Made by a program: the position numbers and the translations under genes
Notes under the pieces: model-generated
Databases searched by the model: none
Told to the model about the DNA's origin: nothing
Seen by the model: only the letters and a program-made list of their open reading frames with translations
Origin: Sphingomonas pituitosa NBRC 102491
Lineage (GTDB): Bacteria; Pseudomonadota; Alphaproteobacteria; Sphingomonadales; Sphingomonadaceae
Assembly: GCF_001598435.1 (NCBI RefSeq)
Contig: NZ_BCYY01000013.1
Location: forward strand, 1 to 64,000
Length of the DNA stretch: 64,000 nucleotides
Direction of reading: 5' to 3'
Shown here: positions 8,933-17,340 of the stretch, piece by piece
Layout of the letters: every line of letters starts with the position of its first letter
Numbering within the stretch: position 1 is the stretch's first letter

Positions 8933-9247
8933 TCAGCGGGTCTCGTCGGCGATCCAGCGGGCGACGGCATTGCCCACCTCGACGGGCCATTGCTCGATCA
9001 CGGGGAGGTCATAGCCATGGAGCGCCGCGATGCGTTCGCGCAGGCGCAGGGCGAGGGCGGGGCGGGTCTTGAACAGCGCGGGGACTTCCTCGCCCCGCTC
9101 GATGCCGCCTTGCCAGCGATAGATCGAGGTGCAGGGCGCGAGGATATTGACGCAGGCCGCCAGCCGCTCCGCCAGCACCGTCTCCGCCACGCGCTCGGCA
9201 TCGGCGCGGCTGGCGAAGGTGACGTAGAGGAGCGCGGTGTCGCTCAC
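8933..9247 (-). CDS. cutA: Divalent-cation tolerance protein CutA
   Basis: 104 residues, the usual CutA length. [21 protein letters not shown] and the [18 protein letters not shown] core match the trimeric ferredoxin-like CutA fold. It is linked to copper/divalent-metal tolerance in E. coli, but the molecular role is unsettled. The start is GTG 9247, which overlaps the ctaA TGA (GTGA, four bases). The longer frame to 9478 is only the shadow of ctaA. Confidence 0.88.
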   Translation of the reverse strand: MSDTALLYVTFASRADAERVAETVLAERLAACVNILAPCTSIYRWQGGIERGEEVPALFKTRPALALRLRERIAALHGYDLPVIEQWPVEVGNAVARWIADETR

Positions 9248-10272
9248 CGCGCGCGGCCGATCGCGTGGGCGCCCCAGACAGTGGCGCAGACCAGCAGCGC
9301 GCCGACCAGCTGGTGGGTGGCGGCGAGGTGGAGGTTCACCCCGGTCATCACCGTCGCGATGCCGAGCAGGATCTGGATGCCGAAGGCCGAATGGATCGCG
9401 ATCGAGGCACGGCGATCGCCCGCCGCCTTCGCCTTGCGGGCGAGCACGATCAGCCCGGCAACGGCAACCCAGGCCCACCAGCGGTGGATGAAGTGGACGA
9501 TCGCCGGATCGTACAGGGCGGCGTGGAGCGGGCTCTCACCGATCTGGCTCACGCCGGGGAAGAAGCGGTCGTTCATCAGCGGCCATTGGTTGGTGACCAG
9601 CCCCGCGTCGAGCCCGGCGACCAGTGCGCCGTAGAAGAGCTGGATCGTCAGCAGCACCAGCACGCCCGCGCCGATGCCGGTCAGGCGGGCGGGGCGCTCG
9701 GCGTTGTTGGCGGCGAGCGCGCGCAGGTCGAGCATCGTCCAGACGATGCCGCCCAGCGTGAACAGCGCGGTCATCAGGTGCGTCGCCAGCCAGAAATGGC
9801 TGACCGAGGTGCGCGTGTGGTTGAGGCCGGACTTGACCATCCACCAGCCGAACGCGCCCTGCAGCCCGCCCAGCGCCAGCAGCGCGACCAGCCGCCAGCC
9901 ATAGCCCTGCGGGATCCGGCGCCGGATCGCGAACCACAGCAGCGGCAGCGCGAAGACCATGCCGATCAGCCGCCCGAGCAGGCGATGGACATATTCCCAG
10001 AAGAAGATGCCCTTGAACCCGGCAAGCGTCATGCCCTGGTTGAGCTGCTGATACTGGCCGATCTGCTTGTAGTGATCGAACTCGGCCTGCCACTGCGCGT
10101 CGTTGAGCGGCGGAAGGATGCCGGAAATCGGCTTCCATTCGGTGATCGACAGGCCGGATTCGGTCAGCCGGGTAATCCCCCCGACAACGACCATCGTCAC
10201 GATCATCGCGGCGACGACGAACAGCCAGTGCGCGAGCGCGCGGGGGTGGGCGGTGAGGGGCAGAACGGTCAT
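9244..10272 (-). CDS. ctaA: Heme A synthase (COX15/CtaA family)
   Basis: About 342 residues and roughly eight hydrophobic helices. The motifs GGITRLTESGLSITEWKPISG after TM1, FFWEYVHRLLGRLIG, LNHTRTSVSHFWLATHLMTA and PAIVHFIHRWWAWVA carry the conserved heme-ligand histidines of the alphaproteobacterial type. It oxidises the C8 methyl of heme O to formyl, giving heme A for cytochrome aa3 oxidase, in the inner membrane. Starts are possible at GTG 10281 or ATG 10272; I took ATG. The 3' end overlaps cutA by four bases. Confidence 0.93.
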   Translation of the reverse strand: MTVLPLTAHPRALAHWLFVVAAMIVTMVVVGGITRLTESGLSITEWKPISGILPPLNDAQWQAEFDHYKQIGQYQQLNQGMTLAGFKGIFFWEYVHRLLGRLIGMVFALPLLWFAIRRRIPQGYGWRLVALLALGGLQGAFGWWMVKSGLNHTRTSVSHFWLATHLMTALFTLGGIVWTMLDLRALAANNAERPARLTGIGAGVLVLLTIQLFYGALVAGLDAGLVTNQWPLMNDRFFPGVSQIGESPLHAALYDPAIVHFIHRWWAWVAVAGLIVLARKAKAAGDRRASIAIHSAFGIQILLGIATVMTGVNLHLAATHQLVGALLVCATVWGAHAIGRAR

Positions 10273-10314
10273 CTTGAGCACGTACCGCGATGTAGGCCGT
10301 GGGGGAAGCGGGTG

Positions 10315-10539
10315 CTAGCTGCCGGCCGATGGACTTTCGGGAAGGGCCGGGGGCGTAGGCGGCGGTCCCGGCTGGCGCTTCATCGCGATGTCGATCAGCG
10401 TTTCGAGGCGGATCACCCGCTCGCGCGTCTCGATCGAGTGGCGGCGGGCCTCCTCGGCGGTGGTCAGCGCCTGCTCGACCTTGTGCTGGAGCAGCGCAAC
10501 CTGCTGGAGGGCGCGCAACGCATCGGTCCAGAAGCTCAC
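10315..10539 (-). CDS. Small coiled-coil protein of unknown function
   Basis: A 74-residue protein I do not recognise. It starts at GTG 10539, overlapping the TGA of the upstream ribbon-helix-helix gene (GTGA). Residues 8-50 (QVALLQHKVEQALTTAEEA and onward) have a strong heptad pattern predicting a coiled coil; the tail is Pro-rich (PGPPPTPPALPESP). The overlap implies that it is made together with, and perhaps binds, the DNA-binding protein. A role as cofactor or antitoxin partner is possible but nothing in the sequence proves it. Confidence 0.55.
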   Translation of the reverse strand: MSFWTDALRALQQVALLQHKVEQALTTAEEARRHSIETRERVIRLETLIDIAMKRQPGPPPTPPALPESPSAGS

Positions 10540-10907
10540 TGGCGGGCCCAGCCGGAAAGGGCGGTGGACAGCGCATTCCAGTCGATCGAGGAATCGGCCA
10601 GCAGCTGCTCGCGCATCTGGGCGCGATAGGCGTCTTCGTCGAACTGTGCGGCCGCGGCGCGGGCATGGTCGAGCTGCGCAAAGGCCGCATCGGTACGGGC
10701 ATTGGCGGCTTCGAGCTGGGCGAGCAGGTCGCGCATCAGCGCCATTTCTGCCTCGGTCGGTTCGGTATAGCGTTCGGCGGCGGTGCGCATGAAATCGCTG
10801 ACCGTCATGTCGGCGGCTTCCGCATTGGCGGAAATGCGCCGCTTTTCCTCGGGCGATACCAGCACGACGACACGGCTGGAGCGGGTCTCTGGAAGCTGCG
10901 TTGCCAT
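10536..10907 (-). CDS. Ribbon-helix-helix DNA-binding protein
   Basis: 123 residues. Residues 8-45 (SSRVVVLVSPEEKRRISANA, then EAADMTVSDFMRTAAERY) fit a ribbon-helix-helix fold like that in plasmid MobC-type proteins or DUF1778 antitoxins: one beta strand followed by two helices. The C-terminal half is a helical domain rich in Ala/Glu/Gln. Three in-frame ATGs (10919, 10913, 10907) all lie inside a 25-bp inverted repeat; I took 10907. It is followed by a GTGA-overlapping coiled-coil gene. Likely self-repressing. It could be a relic of a mobile element or a chromosomal regulator. Confidence 0.6.
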   Translation of the reverse strand: MATQLPETRSSRVVVLVSPEEKRRISANAEAADMTVSDFMRTAAERYTEPTEAEMALMRDLLAQLEAANARTDAAFAQLDHARAAAAQFDEDAYRAQMREQLLADSSIDWNALSTALSGWARQ

Positions 10908-10930
10908 GCACATGTACATAACATGTGCAT
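10906..10930 (-). promoter_or_regulatory. Candidate autoregulatory operator over the RHH gene start
   Basis: ATGCACATGT, five spacer bases, then ACATGTGCAT: a perfect 10-bp inverted repeat covering the start codon of the ribbon-helix-helix gene. TTGAAC at 10943-10938 (minus) could be the -35 box, which would place the repeat over the -10 and start site. The link to the RHH protein is inference. Confidence 0.55.
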
Positions 10931-10962
10931 GTTGGAGGTTCAAGGTGGGGCGGGACCTAGAT

Positions 10963-11123
10963 CCTCCCCGGAACGGGGAGGGGGACCGCCGCCGAAGGCG
11001 GTGGTGGAGGGGCCGCCGCGGCACGCGGCGGTGGCCCTCAGCTGACAGCGTTCCGCGCCTCGCGGCGCGGCCCCTCCACCATTCGCTGGCGCGAATGGTC
11101 CCCCTCCCCGTGCCGGGGAGGAG
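10963..11123. repeat. Nested GC-rich palindromic repeat
   Basis: About 160 bases between the RHH gene and dxs. The outer arms carry CCTCCCCGGAACGGGGAGG and CCCCTCCCCGTGCCGGGGAGG, with inner arms GGTGGTGGAGGGGCCGC and GCGGCCCCTCCACCATTC. The whole block can fold as a long hairpin containing smaller ones. A related CCCCTCC palindrome occurs at 46246-46352. It looks like a dispersed intergenic repeat and may also end dxs transcription. Confidence 0.6.
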
Positions 11124-11131
11124 TTAGATGC

Positions 11132-13057
11132 TTACGCCCGCACCCCGTCGGCCAGTTCGGCCTCGTTGTAGCGCAGCGCCTTGAGCGCCGTGTCGACGAT
11201 GTGCGCGGCGTTGAGGCCCGCTTCGTCATATTGCTTCTCGGGCTTGTCCTGGTCCTGGAACACGTCGGGCAGGCGCATGGTGCGCAGCTTGAGGCCTGCG
11301 TCGATCAGCCCGGTGTCGCTGGCGAGCGTCAGCACATGCGCGCCGAGGCCGCCGATCGAACCTTCCTCGATCGTCACCGCCACTTCGTGCGTGGTGAGCA
11401 GGCGACGGATCAGGTCTTCGTCCAGCGGCTTGGCGAAACGCAGGTCGGCGACGGTGGTCGAAAGGCCCTTGGCGTCGAGCGTGTCGGCGGCCTTGAGTGC
11501 CTCGGCAAGGCGGGTGCCCAGCGACAGGATCGCGACCTTCTTGCCCTCGCGGACGATGCGACCCTTGCCGATCTCCAGCCGCTCCGGAACCTTGGGCAGT
11601 TCCAGCCCGATGCCGTTGCCGCGCGGGTAGCGCAGCGCGATCGGGCCGCTGTCGTGCATCGCGGCGGTGTGCGTCATGTGGACGAGCTCGACCTCGTCTG
11701 CGGCCGCCATCACCACGAAATTGGGCAGGCTGGCGAGGTAGGTCACGTCGAAGCTGCCGGCATGGGTCGCGCCGTCGGCACCAACCAGCCCGGCGCGATC
11801 GATCGCGAAGCGCACCGGCAGGTTCTGGATCGCGACATCGTGCACCACCTGGTCGTACGCACGCTGCAGGAAGGTGGAGTAGATCGCGCAGAACGGCCGC
11901 ATTCCCTGCGCGGCGAGGCCGGCCGCGAAGGTGACGGCGTGCTGTTCGGCGATGCCGACATCGAAGGTGCGATCGGGGAAGGTCGCCTGGAACTTGTCCA
12001 GCCCGGTGCCGGAGGGCATCGCGGCAGTGATCGCGCAGACGGCCGGATCGCGCTCCGCCTCGGCGAGCAGTGCGTCGGCGAAGACCTTGGTATAGGCCGG
12101 CGGGCCCGGAGGTGCCTTGGCCTGGGCGCCGGTGATCACGTCGAACTTCTGGACGCCGTGATACTTGTCCGCCGCCTTTTCGGCCGGGGCATAGCCCTTG
12201 CCCTTCTTCGTCACGACATGGATCAGGATCGGGCCTTCCTCGGCGTCGCGCACATTCTCCAGCACCGGGATCAGGTGCTCGAGATTGTGGCCGTCGATCG
12301 GGCCGACATAATAGAAGCCCAGTTCCTCGAACAGCGTGCCGCCGGTCGCCATGCCGCGGGCGAATTCCTCCGCCTTGCCGGCCGCCGCGGTCAGGCGGCG
12401 GGAGAGCTTGCGGGTAAAGCGCTTGGCCAGCTCGCGCAGGCCGAGATATTCGGACGAGGAGATCAGCCGCGCCAGATAGGCCGAGAGGCCGCCCACCGGC
12501 GGCGCGATCGACATGTCGTTGTCGTTGAGGATCACGATCAGCCGGTTGCCGGCCGCCTCGGCGTTGTTCATGGCCTCATAGGCCATGCCGGCGCTCATCG
12601 CGCCGTCGCCGATCACCGCGATCGCCTTGCCGGGCACGCCCTTCAGCTTGTTCGCCGTGGCGAAGCCGAGCGCCGCCGAGATCGAGGTCGACGAGTGCGC
12701 CGCGCCGAACGGATCATACGCGCTCTCGCTGCGCTTGGTGAAGCCGGACAGGCCACCGCCCTGGCGGATCGTGCGGATCCGGTCGCGCCGGCCGGTTAGA
12801 ATCTTGTGCGGATAGCATTGATGCCCGACGTCCCAGATCAGCCGGTCGTCGGGGGTGTTGAACACATAGTGGATCGCCACCGTCAGCTCGACGACGCCGA
12901 GGCCGGAGCCGAGATGTCCGCCGGTGGAACCCACCGCACTGATGGTTTCGGCGCGGAGCTCGTCGGCCAGCTGGCGCAGCTGGGCGGGGGCGAGCTTCCG
13001 GAGGTCCTGCGGCGTGTCGACCGTGTCGAGCAGCGGCGTCTTGGGTAGGTCAGCCAT
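11132..13057 (-). CDS. dxs: 1-deoxy-D-xylulose-5-phosphate synthase
   Basis: 641 residues, full length for DXS. The thiamine-diphosphate motif is visible as [20 protein letters not shown] to NDNDMSI (residues ~150-185). [15 protein letters not shown] supplies the catalytic Glu of the PYR domain, and [10 protein letters not shown] lies in the C-terminal half. It condenses pyruvate and glyceraldehyde-3-phosphate, the first step of the MEP pathway to isoprenoids (carotenoids, ubiquinone, hopanoids in sphingomonads). It is followed on the plus-coordinate side by a divergence-free gap of about 50 bases to the Zur-like gene, which is transcribed in the same direction. Confidence 0.97.
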   Translation of the reverse strand: MADLPKTPLLDTVDTPQDLRKLAPAQLRQLADELRAETISAVGSTGGHLGSGLGVVELTVAIHYVFNTPDDRLIWDVGHQCYPHKILTGRRDRIRTIRQGGGLSGFTKRSESAYDPFGAAHSSTSISAALGFATANKLKGVPGKAIAVIGDGAMSAGMAYEAMNNAEAAGNRLIVILNDNDMSIAPPVGGLSAYLARLISSSEYLGLRELAKRFTRKLSRRLTAAAGKAEEFARGMATGGTLFEELGFYYVGPIDGHNLEHLIPVLENVRDAEEGPILIHVVTKKGKGYAPAEKAADKYHGVQKFDVITGAQAKAPPGPPAYTKVFADALLAEAERDPAVCAITAAMPSGTGLDKFQATFPDRTFDVGIAEQHAVTFAAGLAAQGMRPFCAIYSTFLQRAYDQVVHDVAIQNLPVRFAIDRAGLVGADGATHAGSFDVTYLASLPNFVVMAAADEVELVHMTHTAAMHDSGPIALRYPRGNGIGLELPKVPERLEIGKGRIVREGKKVAILSLGTRLAEALKAADTLDAKGLSTTVADLRFAKPLDEDLIRRLLTTHEVAVTIEEGSIGGLGAHVLTLASDTGLIDAGLKLRTMRLPDVFQDQDKPEKQYDEAGLNAAHIVDTALKALRYNEAELADGVRA

Positions 13058-13108
13058 GGGCTTTGTTAGCGCAGTGTTAGTCTCAAGTCGAACGGTCTGT
13101 TGGTCAGG

Positions 13109-13567
13109 TCAGTCGCACTTGCCGCACTTGCCGCGCACCTCGATGACGGGGCGGACGGGCGAAAATCCGGCATGCCGTGCGGCCGAGCGGACGTTCTTGG
13201 TGATCGAATCGTCGTCGATATGCGTGGTCTGGCCGCAGCTGTCGCACACCAGGAAGATGCAGTCGTGCAGGCATTCCGGATGGGCATTGGCGACATAGGC
13301 GTTCGCGCTTTCCACCCGGCGGGCCAGATTGGAACCGACGAACAGATCGAGGATGCGGTAGACACTGTTGGCCGCCACCCGGCGACCCTCGGCCTTGGAG
13401 ACCGCTTCGGCGATGTCATAAGCGCTTGCGGGCTTCTCGAACCCGGCCAGCGCCTCGAACACGCGCTCGCGCATCGCCGTCCACTGCTCGCCGGCCTCTT
13501 CCAGCCGGGTGCGGGCCGCCTTGGTGAGATCGGCACCTTGGTGTTCGTGATGATGATGCGCGGACAT
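13109..13567 (-). CDS. Fur-family transcriptional regulator, Zur-like
   Basis: 152 residues. A His-rich start (SAHHHHEHQG) is followed by the Fur winged helix (TAMRERVFEALAGFEKPASA, SVYRILDLFVGSNLARRV) and the dimerisation domain with HPECLHDCIFLVCDSCGQ and a final CGKCGKC-like motif. These Cys residues suit a structural Zn site. The HECLHD-type region and the adjacent MerC gene favour zinc sensing (Zur) over iron, but this is inference. ATG 13567 was chosen; the longer frame begins at TTG. Confidence 0.8.
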   Translation of the reverse strand: MSAHHHHEHQGADLTKAARTRLEEAGEQWTAMRERVFEALAGFEKPASAYDIAEAVSKAEGRRVAANSVYRILDLFVGSNLARRVESANAYVANAHPECLHDCIFLVCDSCGQTTHIDDDSITKNVRSAARHAGFSPVRPVIEVRGKCGKCD

Positions 13568-13621
13568 GGGTCTCGATCTAGGGGCTGCGGTCGGTTCCGG
13601 CAAGCAGCGGCCGGGCCGGGC

Positions 13622-14017
13622 TCAATAGGTGGCGCGGCGGTTGAGGTCGTGGCCAAGCGCCACAAGCGACACGCCGACCAGCGTCCAGAAGGTCTCGAAC
13701 CCGCCATGCGGCAGCGTCAGTGCGCCGCCCATTATGCCCAGCCCGAAGGCGCCGACCACCGCGGGTGCCATATAGCCGTGATGCAGGATGCCGCGGCCGA
13801 GCGCATAGATGCCGAAGCCGATCGCCAGTGCCAGGCCATATTCATGGATATGGGGGTTCAGCAGGCCGCCGGCGGTCGACAGGAGCGTGAGGAGAACGGT
13901 GGTCGCGATACAGTGGATGAGGCACAATCCGCTGATCCCGATCGCGATGCGATCAAAGGCGCCATCCAGGCCCGCCCACCAGCGGGCTATGGGAGTACTC
14001 AGCGACATTGCCGCCAT
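13622..14017 (-). CDS. MerC-family membrane protein
   Basis: 131 residues with four hydrophobic segments. GLCLIHCIATTVLL contains the paired-helix Cys-x-x-x-Cys-like pattern of MerC mercuric/metal transport proteins, and HEYGLALAIGFGIYALGRG follows. MerC homologues outside mer operons often sit beside Zur regulators, as here, which points to zinc or another thiophilic metal. Starts at ATG 14017 or ATG 14008 are both possible. It is transcribed in the same direction as the Fur-family gene, 54 nt upstream of it. Confidence 0.75.
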   Translation of the reverse strand: MAAMSLSTPIARWWAGLDGAFDRIAIGISGLCLIHCIATTVLLTLLSTAGGLLNPHIHEYGLALAIGFGIYALGRGILHHGYMAPAVVGAFGLGIMGGALTLPHGGFETFWTLVGVSLVALGHDLNRRATY

Positions 14018-14310
14018 ATAGTCGCCTCGGGCAGGAGGTACAATATATCATGGCGCGATTTCATGGTGAATCGGCAAAATGGCGGCGGCTTCAGCGCCAC
14101 ACCGGATCGGTGCGACGGTCGGCTGGAGCCTCCCTTGGCAGATTCCCGGGCGTTCACGTACAGCATTGCAATAATTGCAAGCGCGCTTCACCAATTATAT
14201 GGCGAACTGGTGAAGACGGAGGGCATGCGGAAAGGGTAGGCCGGATGACGCTCTAGGGTACGTCACCCGACCATGCCCATGCTGATTATTATAGGTCGTC
14301 CTCCTTCATT
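14018..14310. other. Intergenic region with two competing small ORFs
   Basis: About 290 bases, less GC-rich than its neighbours. AGGAGG at 14033-14038 precedes ATG 14050 of a 68-codon plus-strand frame (14050-14256) of unrecognised sequence and poor third-position GC. A second frame (ATG 14063 to stop 14239, 58 residues ending in FTYSIAIIASALHQLYGELV and onward) has better codon bias but no ribosome site. I cannot confirm either as a gene. GGGT-ACG-TCACCC near 14258-14270 is a small hairpin. Confidence 0.3.
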
Positions 14311-15033
14311 TTACCAGTGTGCCTGCGTCGATTTGATCGTCTTTTGTGCGGCCTTCGGCGAAGCGTTGCCGAGATAATGCGCCTGCGCCGCATCGGTGGC
14401 ATGCACCGCCAGCAACGAGCGCGCCTCGGCCGTGGTCCGCACGCTTCCGCTGCGCTCGGCGGCGGTATCGAGCAGCCGGTCGAGCAGCGCCTGTCCCTCC
14501 TCCCACCAGCCGATGCCGCTGGCGGCGTTGAGGTGGCCCTGCGGACCGGCATCGACGAACAGGCTGCCCCAGCCGCGGGCGAGATCCTCGGACCGGTCGA
14601 TCGACATCCAGGGATCGTCGCTGCTCGCCACCACCACGCTCGGGAAGGGGAGCAAGGTTGCCGGCGTCGGGCGGAAGGCGTGCAACTCCGCAGGTGCCGA
14701 GTCGCGGTCGACATCGGCCGGGGCAACCAGCAGTGCGCCCGCGACCGGCGTTCCGAACGTCTGGCCGGCGAGCGTCGCCCACCAGGCGACCGCAAGGCAG
14801 CCCAGACTATGCGCGGCGAGCACCACCGGTGCCTGCGCCTGGCGGATCGCCTGGTCGAGCTTGGTCACCCAGGCGTTGCGGTGGGGCGTGTCCCACATGC
14901 CGAGTTCGACTCGGTGCGTGTCCGGGCGGGACTGTTCCCACAGCGTCTGCCAGTGCGACGGCCCGGAGCCGCCGAGGCCGGGGACGGTGAGGATGATCGG
15001 CGAGCGATCATCGATCGGCGAAAAGATCGTCAT
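14311..15033 (-). CDS. RBBP9/YdeN family alpha/beta hydrolase
   Basis: 240 residues. ILTVPGLGGSGPSHWQTLWE near the start and the nucleophile elbow AAHSLGCLAVAWW (Ser near residue 85, G/A-x-S-x-G type) are typical of RBBP9/YdeN serine hydrolases. SSDDPWMSIDRSE supplies the acid and AGPQGHLNAASGIGWW the His of the triad. It is a small cytoplasmic esterase of unknown substrate. ATG 15033 follows AGGAGAGG; the longer frame from 15174 reads through promoter DNA. Confidence 0.85.
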   Translation of the reverse strand: MTIFSPIDDRSPIILTVPGLGGSGPSHWQTLWEQSRPDTHRVELGMWDTPHRNAWVTKLDQAIRQAQAPVVLAAHSLGCLAVAWWATLAGQTFGTPVAGALLVAPADVDRDSAPAELHAFRPTPATLLPFPSVVVASSDDPWMSIDRSEDLARGWGSLFVDAGPQGHLNAASGIGWWEEGQALLDRLLDTAAERSGSVRTTAEARSLLAVHATDAAQAHYLGNASPKAAQKTIKSTQAHW

Positions 15034-15167
15034 TGCGTTCCTCTCCTTGGTCCTTGGAGGGACTGGCCGGACTTCTTCTATAATCCCTACCGGATTAGTG
15101 GGCAATAAGCCTTGCGCCGAATGGAGGAGCGGTTGCGCCGGGGCGTTGGCCGCGCCTAAAGGGCGGC

Positions 15168-15911
15168 ATGGCAAAGCTTCGCGCCGATCAACTGCTCGTC
15201 GACCGCGGGCTCGCCGAAAGCCGCACGCGGGCCCAGGCGCTCATCATGGCCGGGCTCGCCTTTACCGGCGAGCGCAAGATCGAGAAGGCGGGCCAGATGC
15301 TCGCCGACGATGCGGCACTGGAGGTGCGCGGTCGCGATCACCCCTGGGTGTCGCGCGGCGGTATCAAGCTCGCCCATGCGCTGGAGCATTTCGGCTGGGA
15401 CGTGACCGGCGCCGTGGCGATCGACGTCGGCTCCTCGACCGGGGGCTTCACCGACGTGCTGCTGACGAACGGCGCGGCGCGCGTCTATGCGGTGGACAGC
15501 GGCACCAACCAGCTCGCCTGGAAGCTGCGGCAGGACGCGCGGGTCGTGGTCCACGAACAGACCAGCGCGCGCATCCTCACACCCGCGCATATTCCCGAGC
15601 CGATCGACCTGGTGGTGTGCGACGCGAGCTTCATCGGCCTGGCCAAGGTGCTGGACGTGCCTTTGGGCTTCACCCGGCCGGAGGCGCGGCTGGCGGCGCT
15701 GATCAAGCCGCAGTTCGAGGCAGGCCGCGAAGAAGTCGGCAAGGGCGGGGTAGTGCGCGATCCAGCCGTGCACGAGCGGGTCTGCGCCGAAGTGGCGGCC
15801 TGGCTGGAAGGCAGATGCTGGCAGGTGCTGGGCGTGACGCGCAGCCCGATCACCGGGCCCGAAGGCAATGTGGAGTTCCTGATCGGGGCGGTGCGGGGCA
15901 ACTCGGCCTGA
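15168..15911 (+). CDS. tlyA: TlyA-family rRNA 2'-O-methyltransferase (hemolysin A family)
   Basis: 247 residues. The N-terminal S4 RNA-binding domain (LRADQLLVDRGLAESRTRAQ) is joined to a Rossmann methyltransferase domain with VAIDVGSSTGGFTDVLL as SAM motif I and DLVVCDASFIGLAKVLDVPL as motif IV. By homology it methylates the 2'-OH of 16S and/or 23S rRNA cytidines, which affects capreomycin sensitivity in mycobacteria. AAAGGG lies just upstream of ATG 15168. Confidence 0.9.
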   Translation: MAKLRADQLLVDRGLAESRTRAQALIMAGLAFTGERKIEKAGQMLADDAALEVRGRDHPWVSRGGIKLAHALEHFGWDVTGAVAIDVGSSTGGFTDVLLTNGAARVYAVDSGTNQLAWKLRQDARVVVHEQTSARILTPAHIPEPIDLVVCDASFIGLAKVLDVPLGFTRPEARLAALIKPQFEAGREEVGKGGVVRDPAVHERVCAEVAAWLEGRCWQVLGVTRSPITGPEGNVEFLIGAVRGNSA

Positions 15912-15956
15912 GCCCGGCCCCGCATGCGCCGTGGCCTATTCCCGGTGCCGCGTCGA

Positions 15957-17126
15957 TCAGCTGTCGTCTTCCGACTGCTCCTTGTCCTTCTTCGGCATGA
16001 CGAAGCGCACGATGTCGATGCATCCGCCACGCCCGCTTGCCGAAGGCGCCTGGCGCGCCTGCATCACGATTTCCCGTGCCTTCTCGCCAAAGGCCGCAGC
16101 CGGCTCGGCGGCGAGCACGCGGACATTGCCGGTCTGTCCCCAGGGCGCCACGTCATAGCCGATGATCGCCCAGCCTTCGATCCGTCGTTCGGCGAAGCCG
16201 GCGGGGAATTGCAGTTTCGGCATGCCCGTCCAGCCCGTATCCCCGCCCGGGCACTGCGCGCCCGCAGGCCGGAAGCTGGCCTGGTCGGGCGGCGTGGGTG
16301 CGGCGAGCGTGTCTTCGCTGCGACGATAATAGGGATAGGTGCAGCCGTGCCGCGCCTCGGGGGCGAAGCGCGACCGCTCCACCGCCCGAACGGTCGCGCG
16401 ATCCAGTGCTGCGTTTCCGTCGGAGCCGATGATCCGCACGTGCACCGGCCGCCCCTTTGCGTCGATGTCGAACGCGGCCATCGCATAGGTCCAGCTGCCG
16501 GGGGCAACGGCAATGTCCTCGAAGGCGGGGTAGGCGCGGAGGCGCACCTTGGGGGTGCCGGCAGCGATGCAGTTGGTGTCGGTCGGGTGGAAGCGGCGGA
16601 ACAATGCCTGTTCGCCCGGCAGCCGCGCATGGGGTGCGACGAAATAGCGCATCGCCGCAGGGGACGGCGCCTCGCTCGCGGCAACTATTCGCGGTTCGAA
16701 GCGGATCGTGCAGTTGTTGCGCTCGCCCGGCGCGAAACGCGAGGCGGCAAAGGCCGGAATCACGTCGCCATCCGAATAGTAAAGGCGGCTGGAACGCCAC
16801 TCGGCGCTATCGGTTCGCTTGATGGCGAGCGGCCGGCCGCTGGCATCGATCCGGAAGCTGAGGGTAACGGGCAGCGGCGCAGTCCCGCCGCTGCCAAGCG
16901 CGGCGACCGGGAAGGGCGCCTCGCCTCGCACCAGCGCTGCCGGCCCGCCGTCGCAGCGCGCCGCACCGGCGGTCGGCTCGATCAGGAACAGCTTTCGCGC
17001 GGCATTCGCCTGCACCGCGACCGAGTCGGGCGGCGGTGGCAGCACCTGGGCAGGCGCGGCGGGAACGGCGAGCGACAGGAGCAGGGCGGGAAAGGTCATG
17101 AAGGAAAGTTGCCGTGACTTCGCCAT
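15957..17126 (-). CDS. Secreted protein with three TonB-C-like domains
   Basis: 389 residues with an N-terminal signal segment (FPALLLSLAVPAAPAQV). Three repeats of a TonB C-terminal-like fold can be seen: LPVTLSFRIDASGRPLAIKR (~80-115), AFDIDAKGRPVHVRIIGSDG through RATVRAVERSRFAPE (~220-260) and WAIIGYDVAPWGQTGNVRV to the end. Each ends in a hydrophobic strand plus paired Cys. There is no transmembrane anchor or Pro-rich spacer of a true TonB, so it may be a periplasmic binding or assembly protein. ATG 17126 lacks a good ribosome site; ATG 17099 is an alternative. Confidence 0.65.
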   Translation of the reverse strand: MAKSRQLSFMTFPALLLSLAVPAAPAQVLPPPPDSVAVQANAARKLFLIEPTAGAARCDGGPAALVRGEAPFPVAALGSGGTAPLPVTLSFRIDASGRPLAIKRTDSAEWRSSRLYYSDGDVIPAFAASRFAPGERNNCTIRFEPRIVAASEAPSPAAMRYFVAPHARLPGEQALFRRFHPTDTNCIAAGTPKVRLRAYPAFEDIAVAPGSWTYAMAAFDIDAKGRPVHVRIIGSDGNAALDRATVRAVERSRFAPEARHGCTYPYYRRSEDTLAAPTPPDQASFRPAGAQCPGGDTGWTGMPKLQFPAGFAERRIEGWAIIGYDVAPWGQTGNVRVLAAEPAAAFGEKAREIVMQARQAPSASGRGGCIDIVRFVMPKKDKEQSEDDS

Positions 17127-17340
17127 TGTTTCAAGAAGAAAGCATCGACATCTGTCAGGAAAGGTGTCCTGCCATCGATTTCATTTCGTTCCACTGTCGT
17201 TGTACTGGACCGGGGCATGTGTCCATGCGCCTCGGGTCGTCACGCGCACGTGCCCCAGCGGCGCCCGGGACGTCTTTGCAGATGTTCGACAATCGCCTAG
17301 GCCGTGGCGCTGAACCGACAACGAGAACAGGGGAGATCGG

